The notes: generated by a model not told the origin, from the letters alone. Shown: positions 43,199-52,252, counted from the first letter of the stretch. The stretch: 64,000 nt of DNA from Elusimicrobiales bacterium (GCA_041651175.1 JBAZJT010000009.1:1-64000); one strand, 5' to 3'. Numbers and translations: made by a program.

Positions 43199-44757
43199 AA
43201 AATCACCATCCCGCGATTCTCGTAGACGCTGTGTCCCGCACCGTGGCGCATCGCCCGGTCCAATGCCATGACAGCGGCTACGATGCCATCTATGCGCTGC
43301 GTGCTTTTTGATTTGTCCGGCTTGATATTCCCGGCGGGGTCGCTCTTTACTACGGCGTTGTCCGCCATCCAGCGCATCACCGGATTGCCGCCGTGGTGCA
43401 GCTTCCCGGACAGCACCAGCCGCAACAGTTCCTTGCTAGGCCCGGCCATTGAGGCAAAACCCTGACCGAAAGGCACCACAGTGATGCCCAGCTCGGTCAG
43501 CTCTTGCACGATTTTCGCCGCGCCCCAGCGGTCAAATGCGATTTCTTTGAGGTTGTATTGCTTGCGAAGTTCGGTTATCTTGGCGACGATAAAGCCATAA
43601 TCAATCACGTTGCCAGCCGTCGCGTTTATAAGCCCCTGCTTGACCCACAATTCATACGGCACATGGTCGCGATTGGAACGCTCGTGCAGGTCGTCGCCCG
43701 GTATCCAGAAGTAAGACAGCAGCTTCACCGCGCCGTCCACGGGGAAAGCCAACACCAGAGCCGTGATGTCCGTCGTGCTGGACAGGTCCAACCCGGCGTA
43801 GCACGGCTTGCCCTTGAGCATTTCGGGGATAACCTGACCGCCGCACGCTTCCCACGCCGCCATAGGCAGCCAGCGCGATTCCTGCTGCGTCCACTGATTG
43901 AGGTGCAGCCGCCGGAAGGTGTTTTCGTAGGCGGGGACATTCCCGGCCTTGGCGCACTCGCGTTTGAGGTAATCCTCGCTGATGGAAACACCGAGGTTCG
44001 GATTGGCCTTGCGCCATATCTTCGGGTCGCGCCAGTCATCCTGCTCGTCCGCCGCGTAAATGACCGGCAAAAAGCTGTCGTCCTCTATAACGCCTTCCTT
44101 GATTCTGCGGGCATATTCGTGCAGCTCCCAGCAGATTGAGTTCCGGTCAAATCCCGCCGTGGTAATCGCCACAGTGAGCGGCTGGCTGCGTGCGCCTGTG
44201 CTGGTTGCCAGCACATCCCACAGTTCCCGGTTCGGCTGCGCGTGAAGCTCGTCAAAGATAATCCCGTGCGCGTTCAGCCCGTGTTTCGTATATGCGTCCG
44301 CGCTTAAAACCTGATATGTGGACGCGGTGCGGGGGATAAATATGGAATTGCGGTATACCTGCCCGCGCGACATCAGCGATTTGGAAGCCATCGCCATGCC
44401 TTTTGCAACGTTGAACACTATCGCCGCCTGCTTGGTGTCCGCCGCCGCGCTGTAGACCTCCGCCGAGGCTTCCTTGTCGGCGTACAGAAGATACAGGGCG
44501 ATGCCCGAACATAGGCTGGACTTGCCGTTCTTGCGCGGGATTTCTATATAGCAGGTGCGGTACTGGCGGCTGCCGTCCGGGCGTTTGCAGCCGAAAAGCG
44601 GATATACAATGTCTTCCTTCTGCCAACCCTCCAGCGTGAACGCTTCGCCCGCCCATTTGCCTTTTATATGGACAAGGTAACGCTCGAAGAAGCGCGCCGC
44701 TCTGTCAGCCGCTTTCTTGTCAAAATAAAAGTCTTGCGTTTCCTGTGCCATAATCAT
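43195..44757 (-). CDS. Terminase large subunit
   Basis: 520 aa. The ATPase has Walker A-like PRKNGKSS (74-81) and Walker B IIFDE (166-170). The nuclease half has GLDLSS (Asp324) and a late Asp in KSTQRIDGIVA. These match the Terminase_1 / TerL family; the order TerS, TerL, portal, protease-capsid is that of HK97-like phages. It pumps and cuts DNA during packaging. Its start overlaps the small subunit stop (ATGA). Confidence 0.95.
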   Translation of the reverse strand: MIMAQETQDFYFDKKAADRAARFFERYLVHIKGKWAGEAFTLEGWQKEDIVYPLFGCKRPDGSRQYRTCYIEIPRKNGKSSLCSGIALYLLYADKEASAEVYSAAADTKQAAIVFNVAKGMAMASKSLMSRGQVYRNSIFIPRTASTYQVLSADAYTKHGLNAHGIIFDELHAQPNRELWDVLATSTGARSQPLTVAITTAGFDRNSICWELHEYARRIKEGVIEDDSFLPVIYAADEQDDWRDPKIWRKANPNLGVSISEDYLKRECAKAGNVPAYENTFRRLHLNQWTQQESRWLPMAAWEACGGQVIPEMLKGKPCYAGLDLSSTTDITALVLAFPVDGAVKLLSYFWIPGDDLHERSNRDHVPYELWVKQGLINATAGNVIDYGFIVAKITELRKQYNLKEIAFDRWGAAKIVQELTELGITVVPFGQGFASMAGPSKELLRLVLSGKLHHGGNPVMRWMADNAVVKSDPAGNIKPDKSKSTQRIDGIVAAVMALDRAMRHGAGHSVYENRGMVIL

Positions 44758-45209
44758 TCGCCGAAGTACTCAGTGTCCTCGTCTTGCAAATCGCTGCTTT
44801 TGGGTATCACCCTGCCGCGCATGGTGGCAGGTATACCCATCTCAGCCGCCAGCTTCGTCATCATCTGCATCCAGCCCCGCGCGATAGACACATGCGGGAT
44901 TTGCTGATACGCGCCGTTGGGCGTTTTGTAAACCTGCTTGTTGGTCTTGATGACATCGTTCGCCCGCTTCCAGTTGGAATACGCCGAGCAATAAAGCATG
45001 AACAGGTCGCGGTCTATGGAGCTGATAACGCCCAGCGCGGCAAGCTCCGGGAACAGCTCGCGCCATTTGGCTTTAGCCTCGTCGTCCATGAATTCCGGCG
45101 GTTCGCTGTTGGCGGGTCCGGGCTTCGGTTCGGCAGGGTTCGTCCTGCACCGCTTCAAAGTGCCCTTTTTCCGCTTTATTTCCGTCGGTATCGGCTTTCT
45201 TCCGCGCAT
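44754..45209 (-). CDS. Terminase small subunit, P27 family
   Basis: 151 aa. The N-terminal RGRKPIPTEIKRKKGTLKRC and later PPEFMDDEAKAKWRELFPEL, LGVISSIDRDLFMLYCSAYS and HVSIARGWMQMMTKLAAEMG are conserved in P27-type small terminases. It binds the packaging site and recruits the large subunit. AAGGA precedes the ATG. The gap to the HNH gene (95 nt) could contain the cos/pac site, but nothing distinctive was seen. Confidence 0.93.
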   Translation of the reverse strand: MRGRKPIPTEIKRKKGTLKRCRTNPAEPKPGPANSEPPEFMDDEAKAKWRELFPELAALGVISSIDRDLFMLYCSAYSNWKRANDVIKTNKQVYKTPNGAYQQIPHVSIARGWMQMMTKLAAEMGIPATMRGRVIPKSSDLQDEDTEYFGE

Positions 45210-45304
45210 ATTTTCCTTGCCTACCCCCCTATGCGAATTATGGACGCGTTCACGCGTAGCCGCGCATCGGTCTATAACCGAAAAGCTGGGAGGATTTCAT
45301 AGGC

Positions 45305-45664
45305 CTATGGCCTGTATCGACCGAATCCTCCGTCTTCCTGCGCCGTCTTGAGGCTGTGGTGTTCGTGGCACAGCCCCTGCAAATTGTTTTCCTCATCTGT
45401 GCCACCCTTGGACTTGGGCACTATATGGTCCACGTCCGTTGATAGCTGCCCGCAGCCCGGATGCCTGCACACCGGGTCCAGCGCCAAGATGAGCAGTCTT
45501 AATCTCTGCCAGCGCGAGCCATAGCCACGTTGTGTTGAAGTGCCGCGCCTGTCCCGCTCCGCCTTGTCAGCCGTCGCCTTGTGCGCCGCGCAGTATCGCA
45601 CGCCTTCCTCCGCCAATGCAGGGCAGCCGGGATAGGAGCAAGGCGGCAGAGGCTTATGCGGCAT
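45305..45664 (-). CDS. HNH endonuclease of the packaging module
   Basis: 119 aa. An N-terminal zinc-type cluster (Cys9, Cys14, Cys25, His28) precedes the HNH motif: Cys66 and Cys71, DHI (79-81), Asn94, and Cys99/His103. HNH proteins located beside terminase genes aid packaging by making cuts with TerL, as shown for HK97 gp74. It overlaps the 3' end of the ParB-methylase gene by 11 nt. Confidence 0.92.
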   Translation of the reverse strand: MPHKPLPPCSYPGCPALAEEGVRYCAAHKATADKAERDRRGTSTQRGYGSRWQRLRLLILALDPVCRHPGCGQLSTDVDHIVPKSKGGTDEENNLQGLCHEHHSLKTAQEDGGFGRYRP

Positions 45665-46826
45665 GCTGCACCTCGGCCTTCTTGCCCGTCGCCTGCTCCC
45701 AGCGTTTGACTATGACATCGGTGTATAAAAGGTCTATCTCGCAGAGGCAGGCTTTGCGTCCAGTATGCTCGCACGCAATGAGCGTGCTGCCTGACCCGCC
45801 GAAGAGGTCCAGCACTGTGTCGTCCTTGCGGCTGCTGTTGCGTATCGCGCGGGCGCAAAGCTCCACGGGCTTCATGGTCGGGTGTTCCTCACTGCGCGTG
45901 GGACGGTTGATTTCCCAGACGGTGGTCTCTGCCCGTCCGCCATACCACTTGTGACTTGCGCCTGCCGCCCAGCCGTACAGTATCGGCTCGTGCTGCCACT
46001 GATAGTCCTGTCTGCCCAGCACAAAGCTCTGTTTGGCCCAGATAACGGTCTGTTTGACCTCAAAGCCGTTGTCCATGAGCGCCTGCCGGAACAGCATCGT
46101 CTTGCCGTCCGCGTGGCACACATAATAAGGCGTCCCGCCATCGCAGACCTTACGCATGGCGCTGAACGCTTTGCCGAGGAAGGCGCTGAAGTCCGCGTCG
46201 GACATCGCGTCGTTCTGTATTGTCAGGCGTTTCTTGGTTTTGCCGACATAGGCGATACCATACGGCGGGTCGGTGAATATCATGTCGGCCTTGGCACCGC
46301 CCATCAGGCGGGCAATGGCAGCGTTGCTGGTTGAATCAGCGCAAAGCAGGCGATGGTCGCCAAGCAACCACAGGTCGCCGGGCTTGGTGATAGCTGTCTC
46401 CGGCTTGTCAGGTACTTCGTCCAACTTGTCCTCGTCCAGCAATGATTCGTTGCCGAGCGCACCTAACTCGTCGTCCGAGAACCCGACATCGCGCAGGAAG
46501 TCAGCGTCAAAATCGTTGGCAAGTATATCCATGTCCCAGTCGCCCGCCGATATGTTGTCGCGCAGCATCCGCTTGGCTTCCATTTCCGGGTTGTCCATCA
46601 CGATAACCGGCACTTCCTTCATGCCGATTTCTACGGCGGCGCGGTAACGCTGATTACCCGCGAATATCACCATGTCTTTGTTGACGAGTATGGGCCGCGC
46701 TTCAAAATAATCGCGGTCTTCACAGAGGCTGGCGCACAAACGCTTGAACGCCTCGTCCTTGATAACGCGCGGATTTTGCGGGTTGGGTTTGATTTTGCCG
46801 ACGGGGATATATTCCGGCTTAAGCAT
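45654..46826 (-). CDS. ParB-domain / DNA methyltransferase fusion
   Basis: 390 aa from MLKPEYIPVGKIKPNPQNPR; GGAGGGAT precedes this ATG. The N-terminal ParB/Srx-like domain carries GNQRYRAA (57-64). The methylase follows with DPPY (186-189), HPTMKPVEL (315-ish) and SAM-binding FGGSGS (342-347), the beta-class order. Such fusions are common in phages near terminase genes, where they modify phage DNA against host restriction. It is the first gene of the late operon, after the terminator and operator-like repeats. Confidence 0.92.
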   Translation of the reverse strand: MLKPEYIPVGKIKPNPQNPRVIKDEAFKRLCASLCEDRDYFEARPILVNKDMVIFAGNQRYRAAVEIGMKEVPVIVMDNPEMEAKRMLRDNISAGDWDMDILANDFDADFLRDVGFSDDELGALGNESLLDEDKLDEVPDKPETAITKPGDLWLLGDHRLLCADSTSNAAIARLMGGAKADMIFTDPPYGIAYVGKTKKRLTIQNDAMSDADFSAFLGKAFSAMRKVCDGGTPYYVCHADGKTMLFRQALMDNGFEVKQTVIWAKQSFVLGRQDYQWQHEPILYGWAAGASHKWYGGRAETTVWEINRPTRSEEHPTMKPVELCARAIRNSSRKDDTVLDLFGGSGSTLIACEHTGRKACLCEIDLLYTDVIVKRWEQATGKKAEVQHAA

Positions 46827-46903
46827 ATATCCCTCCGGCGCAAAGAGAGGCGGCATCCGTCCGGGCCGAGCATTTATGTATGTGTGTGCCCGCGCTACCG
46901 CCT

Positions 46904-46939
46904 AAAAAAGAAGCCCTGCGCCCATTTTTCAGGGCGCAG
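46904..46939 (-). terminator. Rho-independent terminator upstream of the late operon
   Basis: On the minus strand an 8-bp stem CTGCGCCC / GGGCGCAG with an 8-nt loop is followed by GGCTTC and TTTTTT. It lies between the operator-like repeats and the ParB-methylase gene. It may end leftward early transcription, or act as a site for antitermination into the late genes. Confidence 0.8.
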
Positions 46940-46955
46940 AGCAGGGCGTATATTG

Positions 46956-47027
46956 TCGAGGTATACGCTAAATTTACGCAAAAAGAAATCGAGGTATTCG
47001 CCATAGTTCTCCCGGCGTATACCTCGA
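46956..47027. promoter_or_regulatory. Three copies of CGAGGTATACGC, operator-like
   Basis: Copies: direct TCGAGGTATACGC at 46956-46968, direct TCGAGGTATTCGC at 46989-47001, inverted GCGTATACCTCGA at 47015-47027. The central GTATAC is palindromic. They sit in the 330-bp gap between the late operon and the divergent RmuC gene. A similar TCGAGGTATAC occurs within a small gene near 52788-52798. These may bind a phage regulator; no -35/-10 pair is clear. Confidence 0.6.
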
Positions 47028-47155
47028 CATTAATAGTCTAGCGGATGTTTGTTTTTAAGTCACGAGTTTTACTTTGGATAATTTTGGACATATAATTGAA
47101 GATAGAGGCTTCTTCTCCGATATAGCTCACGACAGAACGCAAGGCGGAGGTTTTT

Positions 47156-48691
47156 ATGACGATATTACTACTATCTCTGGTTTTAGCAATGATGGCTTAC
47201 TTGATTTGGAAAGTTGTGCCCGAGTTTCGAAATAATCTTAAAGAAGATATGGATAAATATGCCACTCAAGCTAGCGAATTGAAAAACGCAATCACGATGG
47301 GTCTTACAACAAATGTCGACAAAACTCAAGAAAAACTAGATGCTATCCGCAATGTTGTAGACACCAAAATGGCATCTGCGCTAGAAGCAAATACTCAATT
47401 GATTAAAACAACTTTGGAAAGCGTTCAAAATGTACAAACAACCACACTCTCCGATATGGGCAAGCAGTTGGGCGAAGTTAAACGCGCGACACAGGAGGCC
47501 ATCAATAGTTTTCAGACAAAGCTAGATACAAACCTTGCAGAATCGCGAGGCTCGCTTTCCTCCAATTTGAAAACAAACACTGACACGGTTCAGGGCACAC
47601 TGGATAGACTTAAGGGTGAGCTAAAAAACGAATTGCAGCAGTTGCTGGCATCAAATCAAAAAACAATGGGCGACCTGCAAAAGAGTGTTGAAGAAAAATT
47701 TACAGCCATGCAAAAAAGCAATGAGGAGCGACTGGAGAAAATGCGCCAAACGGTTGATGAAAAACTTCAGGGCACTTTAGAGAAAAGGCTTGGGGAATCC
47801 TTCAGAACCGTAAGCGAACAGCTTGAAAAGGTGCATAGTGGTTTAGGGGAGATGAAAAACCTAGCAACCGATGTCGGCGGATTAAAACGAGTACTCTCTA
47901 ATGTTAAAGCGCGCGGAGTTCTTGGGGAAATACAACTTGAGAATATACTAGAGCAGATATTGGCCAAGGGACAATATGATAAAAATGTCCAAGTAAAATC
48001 TGATTCTGCGGAACGCGTAGAATACGCTGTTATTTTGCCCGGCAGCGATTCAAATAAAGTTGTTTTACCGATTGATGCAAAATTCCCAAGGGAAAGTTAC
48101 GAAAGACTTCTCAATGCTTTTGATAAAGGCGATGTCGCGGAAATTGAAGAGGAAAAGAAAAAATTATTATCTGCTGTAAAAAAATCCGCGAAAGACATCC
48201 ATGATAAATATATAAATCCGCCCACCACAACAGATTTTGCTTTATTATTCCTCCCCATAGAAGGTTTATACGCGGAGGTGTTAAGATATCCAGATATTAT
48301 GGAAGAATTGCAACGACAATATCATGTAATTCTTTCTGGCCCAACCACTCTTATTGCGATACTCAATAGTTTTAGAATGGGTTTCAAAACTATGGCTATT
48401 GAACAGCGCGCAAGTGAAGTCTGGCAGATTTTGGAAGCGGTCAAAACCGAATTTCAAAAGTTCGGTGGAGTGCTGGATAAAGTAAAAAAGCAACTTGCTA
48501 CTGCCACCAAAACAATTGATGAAACAAGCACAAGAACTAGAGTAATGGAACGCAAGCTAAAGCAGGTTGAACAGTTGCCGGAAGCAGAAGCAGCAAAAGT
48601 TTTAGAATTAGCATCTATACCAGAAGAGTTAGAGCCAGCAGTTGAGAACATGGCACCAGAAACTACTCCAGATGACGACATGCCGTTCTAG
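47156..48691 (+). CDS. rmuC: RmuC-family DNA recombination protein
   Basis: 511 aa; GGAGG precedes ATG by 5 nt. One N-terminal membrane helix (TILLLSLVLAMMAYLIWKVV), a long coiled coil to about residue 250, then the RmuC domain: VKARGVLGEIQLENILEQIL, VILPGSDSNKVVLPIDAKFP, LLFLPIEGLYAEVLRYPDIM. The Asp-x-Lys (DAKFP) pattern fits the RmuC nuclease fold. It limits inversion of repeats in E. coli. It is the only opposite-strand gene inside the prophage body and is A-rich and lower in GC, so it was probably acquired as a moron. Its 3' end overlaps the next minus gene by 29 nt. Confidence 0.93.
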   Translation: MTILLLSLVLAMMAYLIWKVVPEFRNNLKEDMDKYATQASELKNAITMGLTTNVDKTQEKLDAIRNVVDTKMASALEANTQLIKTTLESVQNVQTTTLSDMGKQLGEVKRATQEAINSFQTKLDTNLAESRGSLSSNLKTNTDTVQGTLDRLKGELKNELQQLLASNQKTMGDLQKSVEEKFTAMQKSNEERLEKMRQTVDEKLQGTLEKRLGESFRTVSEQLEKVHSGLGEMKNLATDVGGLKRVLSNVKARGVLGEIQLENILEQILAKGQYDKNVQVKSDSAERVEYAVILPGSDSNKVVLPIDAKFPRESYERLLNAFDKGDVAEIEEEKKKLLSAVKKSAKDIHDKYINPPTTTDFALLFLPIEGLYAEVLRYPDIMEELQRQYHVILSGPTTLIAILNSFRMGFKTMAIEQRASEVWQILEAVKTEFQKFGGVLDKVKKQLATATKTIDETSTRTRVMERKLKQVEQLPEAEAAKVLELASIPEELEPAVENMAPETTPDDDMPF

Positions 48692-48863
48692 ATTTTTTGA
48701 ATCGTCTTACGGTATCGTAAGCTATCCACACCGACGTTAGGCCCATCTCATAGGCGACCTCTTTCGGGGCTTTGCCCTGCTTGAGCCGCTTTAGGATTTC
48801 CTTGTCCCGCATCAGCGTGGACAGCCGGATGCCCGGCTTCTTGACCCGCTTTTTCCGTTTCAT
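48663..48863 (-). CDS. Small basic helix-turn-helix-like phage protein
   Basis: 66 aa from MKRKKRVKKPGIRLSTLMRD, with GGAGG nearby and an ATGA overlap with the upstream gene. LKRLKQGKAPKEVAYEMGLT then SVWIAYDTVRRFKK resembles a short helix-turn-helix. It may be a regulator; no family was assigned. Its 3' end overlaps the convergent RmuC gene. Confidence 0.7.
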   Translation of the reverse strand: MKRKKRVKKPGIRLSTLMRDKEILKRLKQGKAPKEVAYEMGLTSVWIAYDTVRRFKKSRTACRHLE

Positions 48864-49111
48864 ACCCTGCCTCCGTTTTCCAGAATGATTTTGCCGTTGA
48901 ACATTTCGGCGATATGCTCCACCCTGTCCCATGCGGCGGCGTCCTCCTGCGTAAAGCCCTGCCTCAGGGCCGCCAACGGCTTCAGGACCTCGTTTTCAAA
49001 CACAGTATGGTCTTGGGCCGTGTCCTTGCCCAAAGCCTCCTGCTTCTTGAGCCAGCGTAGGCCTTCCAGTTTCCGTTTCAACAGCCGCTTGTAATTCTCA
49101 TGCGTATCCAT
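48860..49111 (-). CDS. Small helical phage protein
   Basis: 83 aa: MDTHENYKRLLKRKLEGLRW, then DHTVFENEVLKPLAALRQGF and DAAAWDRVEHIAEMFNGKII. GGGAGG precedes ATG. It is coupled by ATGA overlap to the small basic gene downstream. Function unknown. The iteron-like array lies directly upstream. Confidence 0.7.
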   Translation of the reverse strand: MDTHENYKRLLKRKLEGLRWLKKQEALGKDTAQDHTVFENEVLKPLAALRQGFTQEDAAAWDRVEHIAEMFNGKIILENGGRV

Positions 49112-49126
49112 AACCCTCCCGGCATT

Positions 49127-49315
49127 TAGTGACGAAACTTAGTGACGATTGTCCTTTTTCCTTTTTGCTATATATTTGTTTTCTTTTTTTCTTCCTAATT
49201 GAGCTAAAAAGAAAAGTTTCATCACTTTCGTCACTTTTTTAAGTTTCCTCCAATACAAACCGCAGTGATAATGCCTTAAAAGTTTCGTCACTGAATCATC
49301 ACTATCGTCACTAAC
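49127..49315. repeat. Iteron-like GTGACGAAA array, candidate phage origin
   Basis: About eight copies of GTGACGA/GTGATGA occur in 190 bp: two adjacent at 49127-49150 (TAGTGACGAAACTT, AGTGACGATT), two at 49219-49236 and four near 49265-49313, in both orientations, separated by an AT-rich stretch (49150-49200). The array lies immediately downstream of the primase-helicase gene. Direct repeats plus AT-rich DNA beside replication genes fit a replication origin. An open frame of 65 aa across it is probably chance. Confidence 0.6.
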
Positions 49316-49351
49316 CGGGCGTAATAATGCCCTCAACAGGCCGCAAACCGC

Positions 49352-51457
49352 TTAAAACGGCCTTTCGTCCGCATCCGGCTCATAGCCGCCATTGTCCATA
49401 GGCAGTGTTTCCTGCTCGCTTCCTTTCAGCGTTATGCCGAACCAGCAGGTCTTGCCGCCCGTAATCCTGTCGCGCTTGAAGCCGCGCTTCTGCATGTAAT
49501 CAATGAACTCAGTGCGCTTTATGGAGCGCATTCCCCCGTCCTTGGCCCATAGCTGTATGGCCTTAAGTATTTCACTGGCGGATACCTGCTGGCCTTCCGC
49601 TACAACGCAGTTTTCCGTGATGAAGTTTCCGATGATATCGGACTCCTCGCGGTATTCGTTTGTCGCCTGCGCGATTTTGGCTACCTCGCCAAGCCCGTCC
49701 TTCTGCCACAGCTTGAATCCCTGCGCCGCCCACGCCAGTATGCCCTCATATTCCTTGGCGAGCTTGTCGTCCAGCACGGCATCGCGCTCCTCCGGCGTTA
49801 TGACTTTCTCAAACGGGATAGTCATGATGCGCCGCCAGATGCCCTTGTCTGTGCCGGATATATTCGGCTTATGGTTCGTGGCGAGGAATATTTTGAACGT
49901 GGCGAAGAAGTCGAAGAACTCGCGGTGCAGGAACCGTGCCGATATCGGGTCGTCGCCGGTCAACTGTTTGATTTGCGCCTCGGCAAGCGCGCGGCCCTTG
50001 CCGGATTCTATGGAGGTAACAAACCGCGCCCCTTTAAGCCGCGCCACATCGTTAGGAATAGACTCGCCGTATTTTTCCATCAGCGTAGTGGCGGGCGTGT
50101 TCATCGCGTATTCGCCCAGCAGCCGGTAGATATGCTTGAGGAACGTGGACTTGCCGTTCATGCCCACGCCGTAAAGTATGAACACGCATTGCTCTTTCAT
50201 TGAGCCGGACAGCGAGTATCCCACGGCTTTTTGCATGAAGCCGATAATTTCCTTGTCGCCGAGGAACACGCTATCAAGAAACTTGAGCCATTCCGGGCAT
50301 TGCGCTTCCGGCTTGTAGTCCAGCTCCAGCCGCCTGGTGATATAATCCGTCTTGCTGTGCGGGCGCAACTCGCCGGTCCGCAAGTCCAGCGTCCCGTTGC
50401 GGCAGTTAAGCAGGTAAACATCGCCGTCAAAAGTATCCGGCGTTACCGTAATGCCGTCTTCACACCGGACAAGGTTCACCATCGCCTTGAGCCGCGACTC
50501 GGCCTCGCATCGCACGGCGTGCTTGGCTAAATCCTTGTCGTTAGCCGACTTAGCTTTGCCCCGCATATCCAGCACAGCCGATTGCGCCAGCTTCATGATT
50601 TGGAACGCTTCATCTTTCTGCCAGCGCGTTCCGTCCCAAATAAACCAGCCGCCAAGCGCGTCGCAGTAACGCAACTCGCCGCCGTAGCCGGAGTAAAGAA
50701 ACTGCGCGTTCCAAGTATCGGTAAGCGGGCCGGACAAATTGCCGTCCTTGTCGTAGCGGGACACGCTTCTGGCGATTTTGGAAACCTCGGCCTTGTCCAG
50801 CGGCGGCGAACAACGAGCCGCGTTTATGGACTGGAGGTTCTTCTCTATCTCGGCTTGCTCAAGACCCATTTTCCGCAGGTTCACCCCCATCAGCATAAGC
50901 GTGTTGTTGCGGTTCTGCGTGATGAGCGCGTCTTTGTCGGACAGGTCGGGCGTTTTATCCTTGGGCGAAAGAATATCCAGCAGCCATGCCGGAGCGTCGG
51001 CTATCGGCGCATCCGGCCCGGTGAGCCAGTCGTAGGACTTGCCATCAATAACGCTTGGCGGCGCGACCACATAACCGCCGTCGCCGCGCACGTCGATACC
51101 CTTGCGGATGCCGGTCTTGCAGCCTATGCCCTGCTCGGGATAGCGGAAATACAGATGCCGCCCGCCGGAACAGGTCTTGGCCTCCACGGTGGACGGCAAC
51201 GCGCCGTATTCACGCTCCAGTTCCGCAAGCGATTCCGCGCCGCCCGCGCCGTTTTTGATGTCTATATCCAGCACGAAAATGCCGGACACTTTGCCGGTGG
51301 CTATGCCGATATTCGCGTAGTGATTTGCGAACAGCCGCTTCACCGCTTCCGCTTCTTTTGAGGCATCTTTATAGCCATGCGGCGTTAGCGGTATCTTGCC
51401 CTTGCAAGGCAATACCGCCCAGCCTCTTGCCGCATAAGCCAACGCTTGCTCTATCAT
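49352..51457 (-). CDS. Primase-polymerase / D5-like SF3 helicase
   Basis: 701 aa from MIEQALAYAARGWAVLPCKG, with GGAAGG upstream. The N-terminal primase-polymerase domain has DIDI (64-67) and SGGRHLYF (97-104). A linker is followed by the D5_N domain and the P4-type SF3 helicase with Walker A GVGMNGKS (430-437) and RFLHREFFDFFATFKIFLAT, LATNHKP and RRIMTIPFE (motif C and R finger region). It should prime and unwind phage DNA. It has the length and order of phage/plasmid replication proteins. Confidence 0.95.
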   Translation of the reverse strand: MIEQALAYAARGWAVLPCKGKIPLTPHGYKDASKEAEAVKRLFANHYANIGIATGKVSGIFVLDIDIKNGAGGAESLAELEREYGALPSTVEAKTCSGGRHLYFRYPEQGIGCKTGIRKGIDVRGDGGYVVAPPSVIDGKSYDWLTGPDAPIADAPAWLLDILSPKDKTPDLSDKDALITQNRNNTLMLMGVNLRKMGLEQAEIEKNLQSINAARCSPPLDKAEVSKIARSVSRYDKDGNLSGPLTDTWNAQFLYSGYGGELRYCDALGGWFIWDGTRWQKDEAFQIMKLAQSAVLDMRGKAKSANDKDLAKHAVRCEAESRLKAMVNLVRCEDGITVTPDTFDGDVYLLNCRNGTLDLRTGELRPHSKTDYITRRLELDYKPEAQCPEWLKFLDSVFLGDKEIIGFMQKAVGYSLSGSMKEQCVFILYGVGMNGKSTFLKHIYRLLGEYAMNTPATTLMEKYGESIPNDVARLKGARFVTSIESGKGRALAEAQIKQLTGDDPISARFLHREFFDFFATFKIFLATNHKPNISGTDKGIWRRIMTIPFEKVITPEERDAVLDDKLAKEYEGILAWAAQGFKLWQKDGLGEVAKIAQATNEYREESDIIGNFITENCVVAEGQQVSASEILKAIQLWAKDGGMRSIKRTEFIDYMQKRGFKRDRITGGKTCWFGITLKGSEQETLPMDNGGYEPDADERPF

Positions 51458-51516
51458 GCGCACCTTCCCGCGAAAAAATGGAAGGGGCGGCAGTTTTGCC
51501 ACCGCCCCCTTGAGGT

Positions 51517-52242
51517 TCAGTAAGGCCGGGAGTCCTGCGCTTCCTCGGCTGCGTCATCGTCATGCACCTGTATATCCTTTGCCTTAGCGGAAAAGTCCCG
51601 CCACAGCTTTTCGCAGGTCTTGTATTCCTCCGGGCTGGCGCTGCCCGCCGCCGACACTTTCAGCACGCAATAGGTCGCCACGCTGTTGGACTCGGCCTGC
51701 GAGTAGAGCTTGTATTTTCGGCTGAACATATCGCCGCCGCAGAACCGCGCCAGCGAGAGCAGTTGCTTGCCAGTTTTGTAGCCAGTCTTTGAGAAGCTGA
51801 CTATGACGGGCATCGGCACGCCGGGGAAGTACGAGAAGAAGTTAAGGAACGCCGTCGCCACCGGCTTCTCGCCATTGGGTCCGAACCTTGCCGCTTCCGC
51901 GATTTTGGAATCGTCCATATCGCCGGATTTCCAGATGACCGCGCCCGGCTCGTAATCCGCATCGTAGTTCGGGTCCTCCTTTGAGCGCGGGTTGAACCGG
52001 ATGAAGTTCTTGAACATGAACACCGGGATGAACTCTTGGGGAAGCTGCTCTTTGGTCAGCGAGTTGATTATTGAGCCGACCTTTATACCCTCCACGCCTT
52101 GCGTAAGCTCCGGCGACAACGCCTGTATCAGCTTGGCGCGGGGGATGATGAGGTCTTCCTGCGTCACGCCCGCCTCAAAGCCGCGCTGCTGCCCGGCGGG
52201 CTGCATTGCCAGTTTCTTTTTTACTGCGAGGTCTTTTGCCAT
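51517..52242 (-). CDS. Conserved phage replication-region protein
   Basis: 241 aa from MAKDLAVKKKLAMQPAGQQR, AGGAG nearby. Motifs RAKLIQALSPELTQGVEGIK, IPVFMFKNFIRFNPRSKEDP, AARFGPNGEKPVATAFLNFF and PVIVSFSKTGYKTGKQLLSL suggest a compact beta-rich fold. The C-terminus is acidic (HDDDAAEEAQDSRPY), as in single-stranded-DNA-binding proteins. I infer a possible ssDNA-binding or replication accessory role from the acidic tail and the position beside primase, not from a family match. Confidence 0.75.
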   Translation of the reverse strand: MAKDLAVKKKLAMQPAGQQRGFEAGVTQEDLIIPRAKLIQALSPELTQGVEGIKVGSIINSLTKEQLPQEFIPVFMFKNFIRFNPRSKEDPNYDADYEPGAVIWKSGDMDDSKIAEAARFGPNGEKPVATAFLNFFSYFPGVPMPVIVSFSKTGYKTGKQLLSLARFCGGDMFSRKYKLYSQAESNSVATYCVLKVSAAGSASPEEYKTCEKLWRDFSAKAKDIQVHDDDAAEEAQDSRPY

Positions 52243-52252
52243 TGTGTTGCTC

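Noticed and set aside
46819..47004. 61-aa minus frame over the operator region
   Set aside because: No ribosome site, and it spans the terminator hairpin and operator repeats.
49139..49336. 65-aa frame across the iteron array
   Set aside because: Its sequence reflects the repeats (SDDSDDS) and homopolymers rather than a protein.
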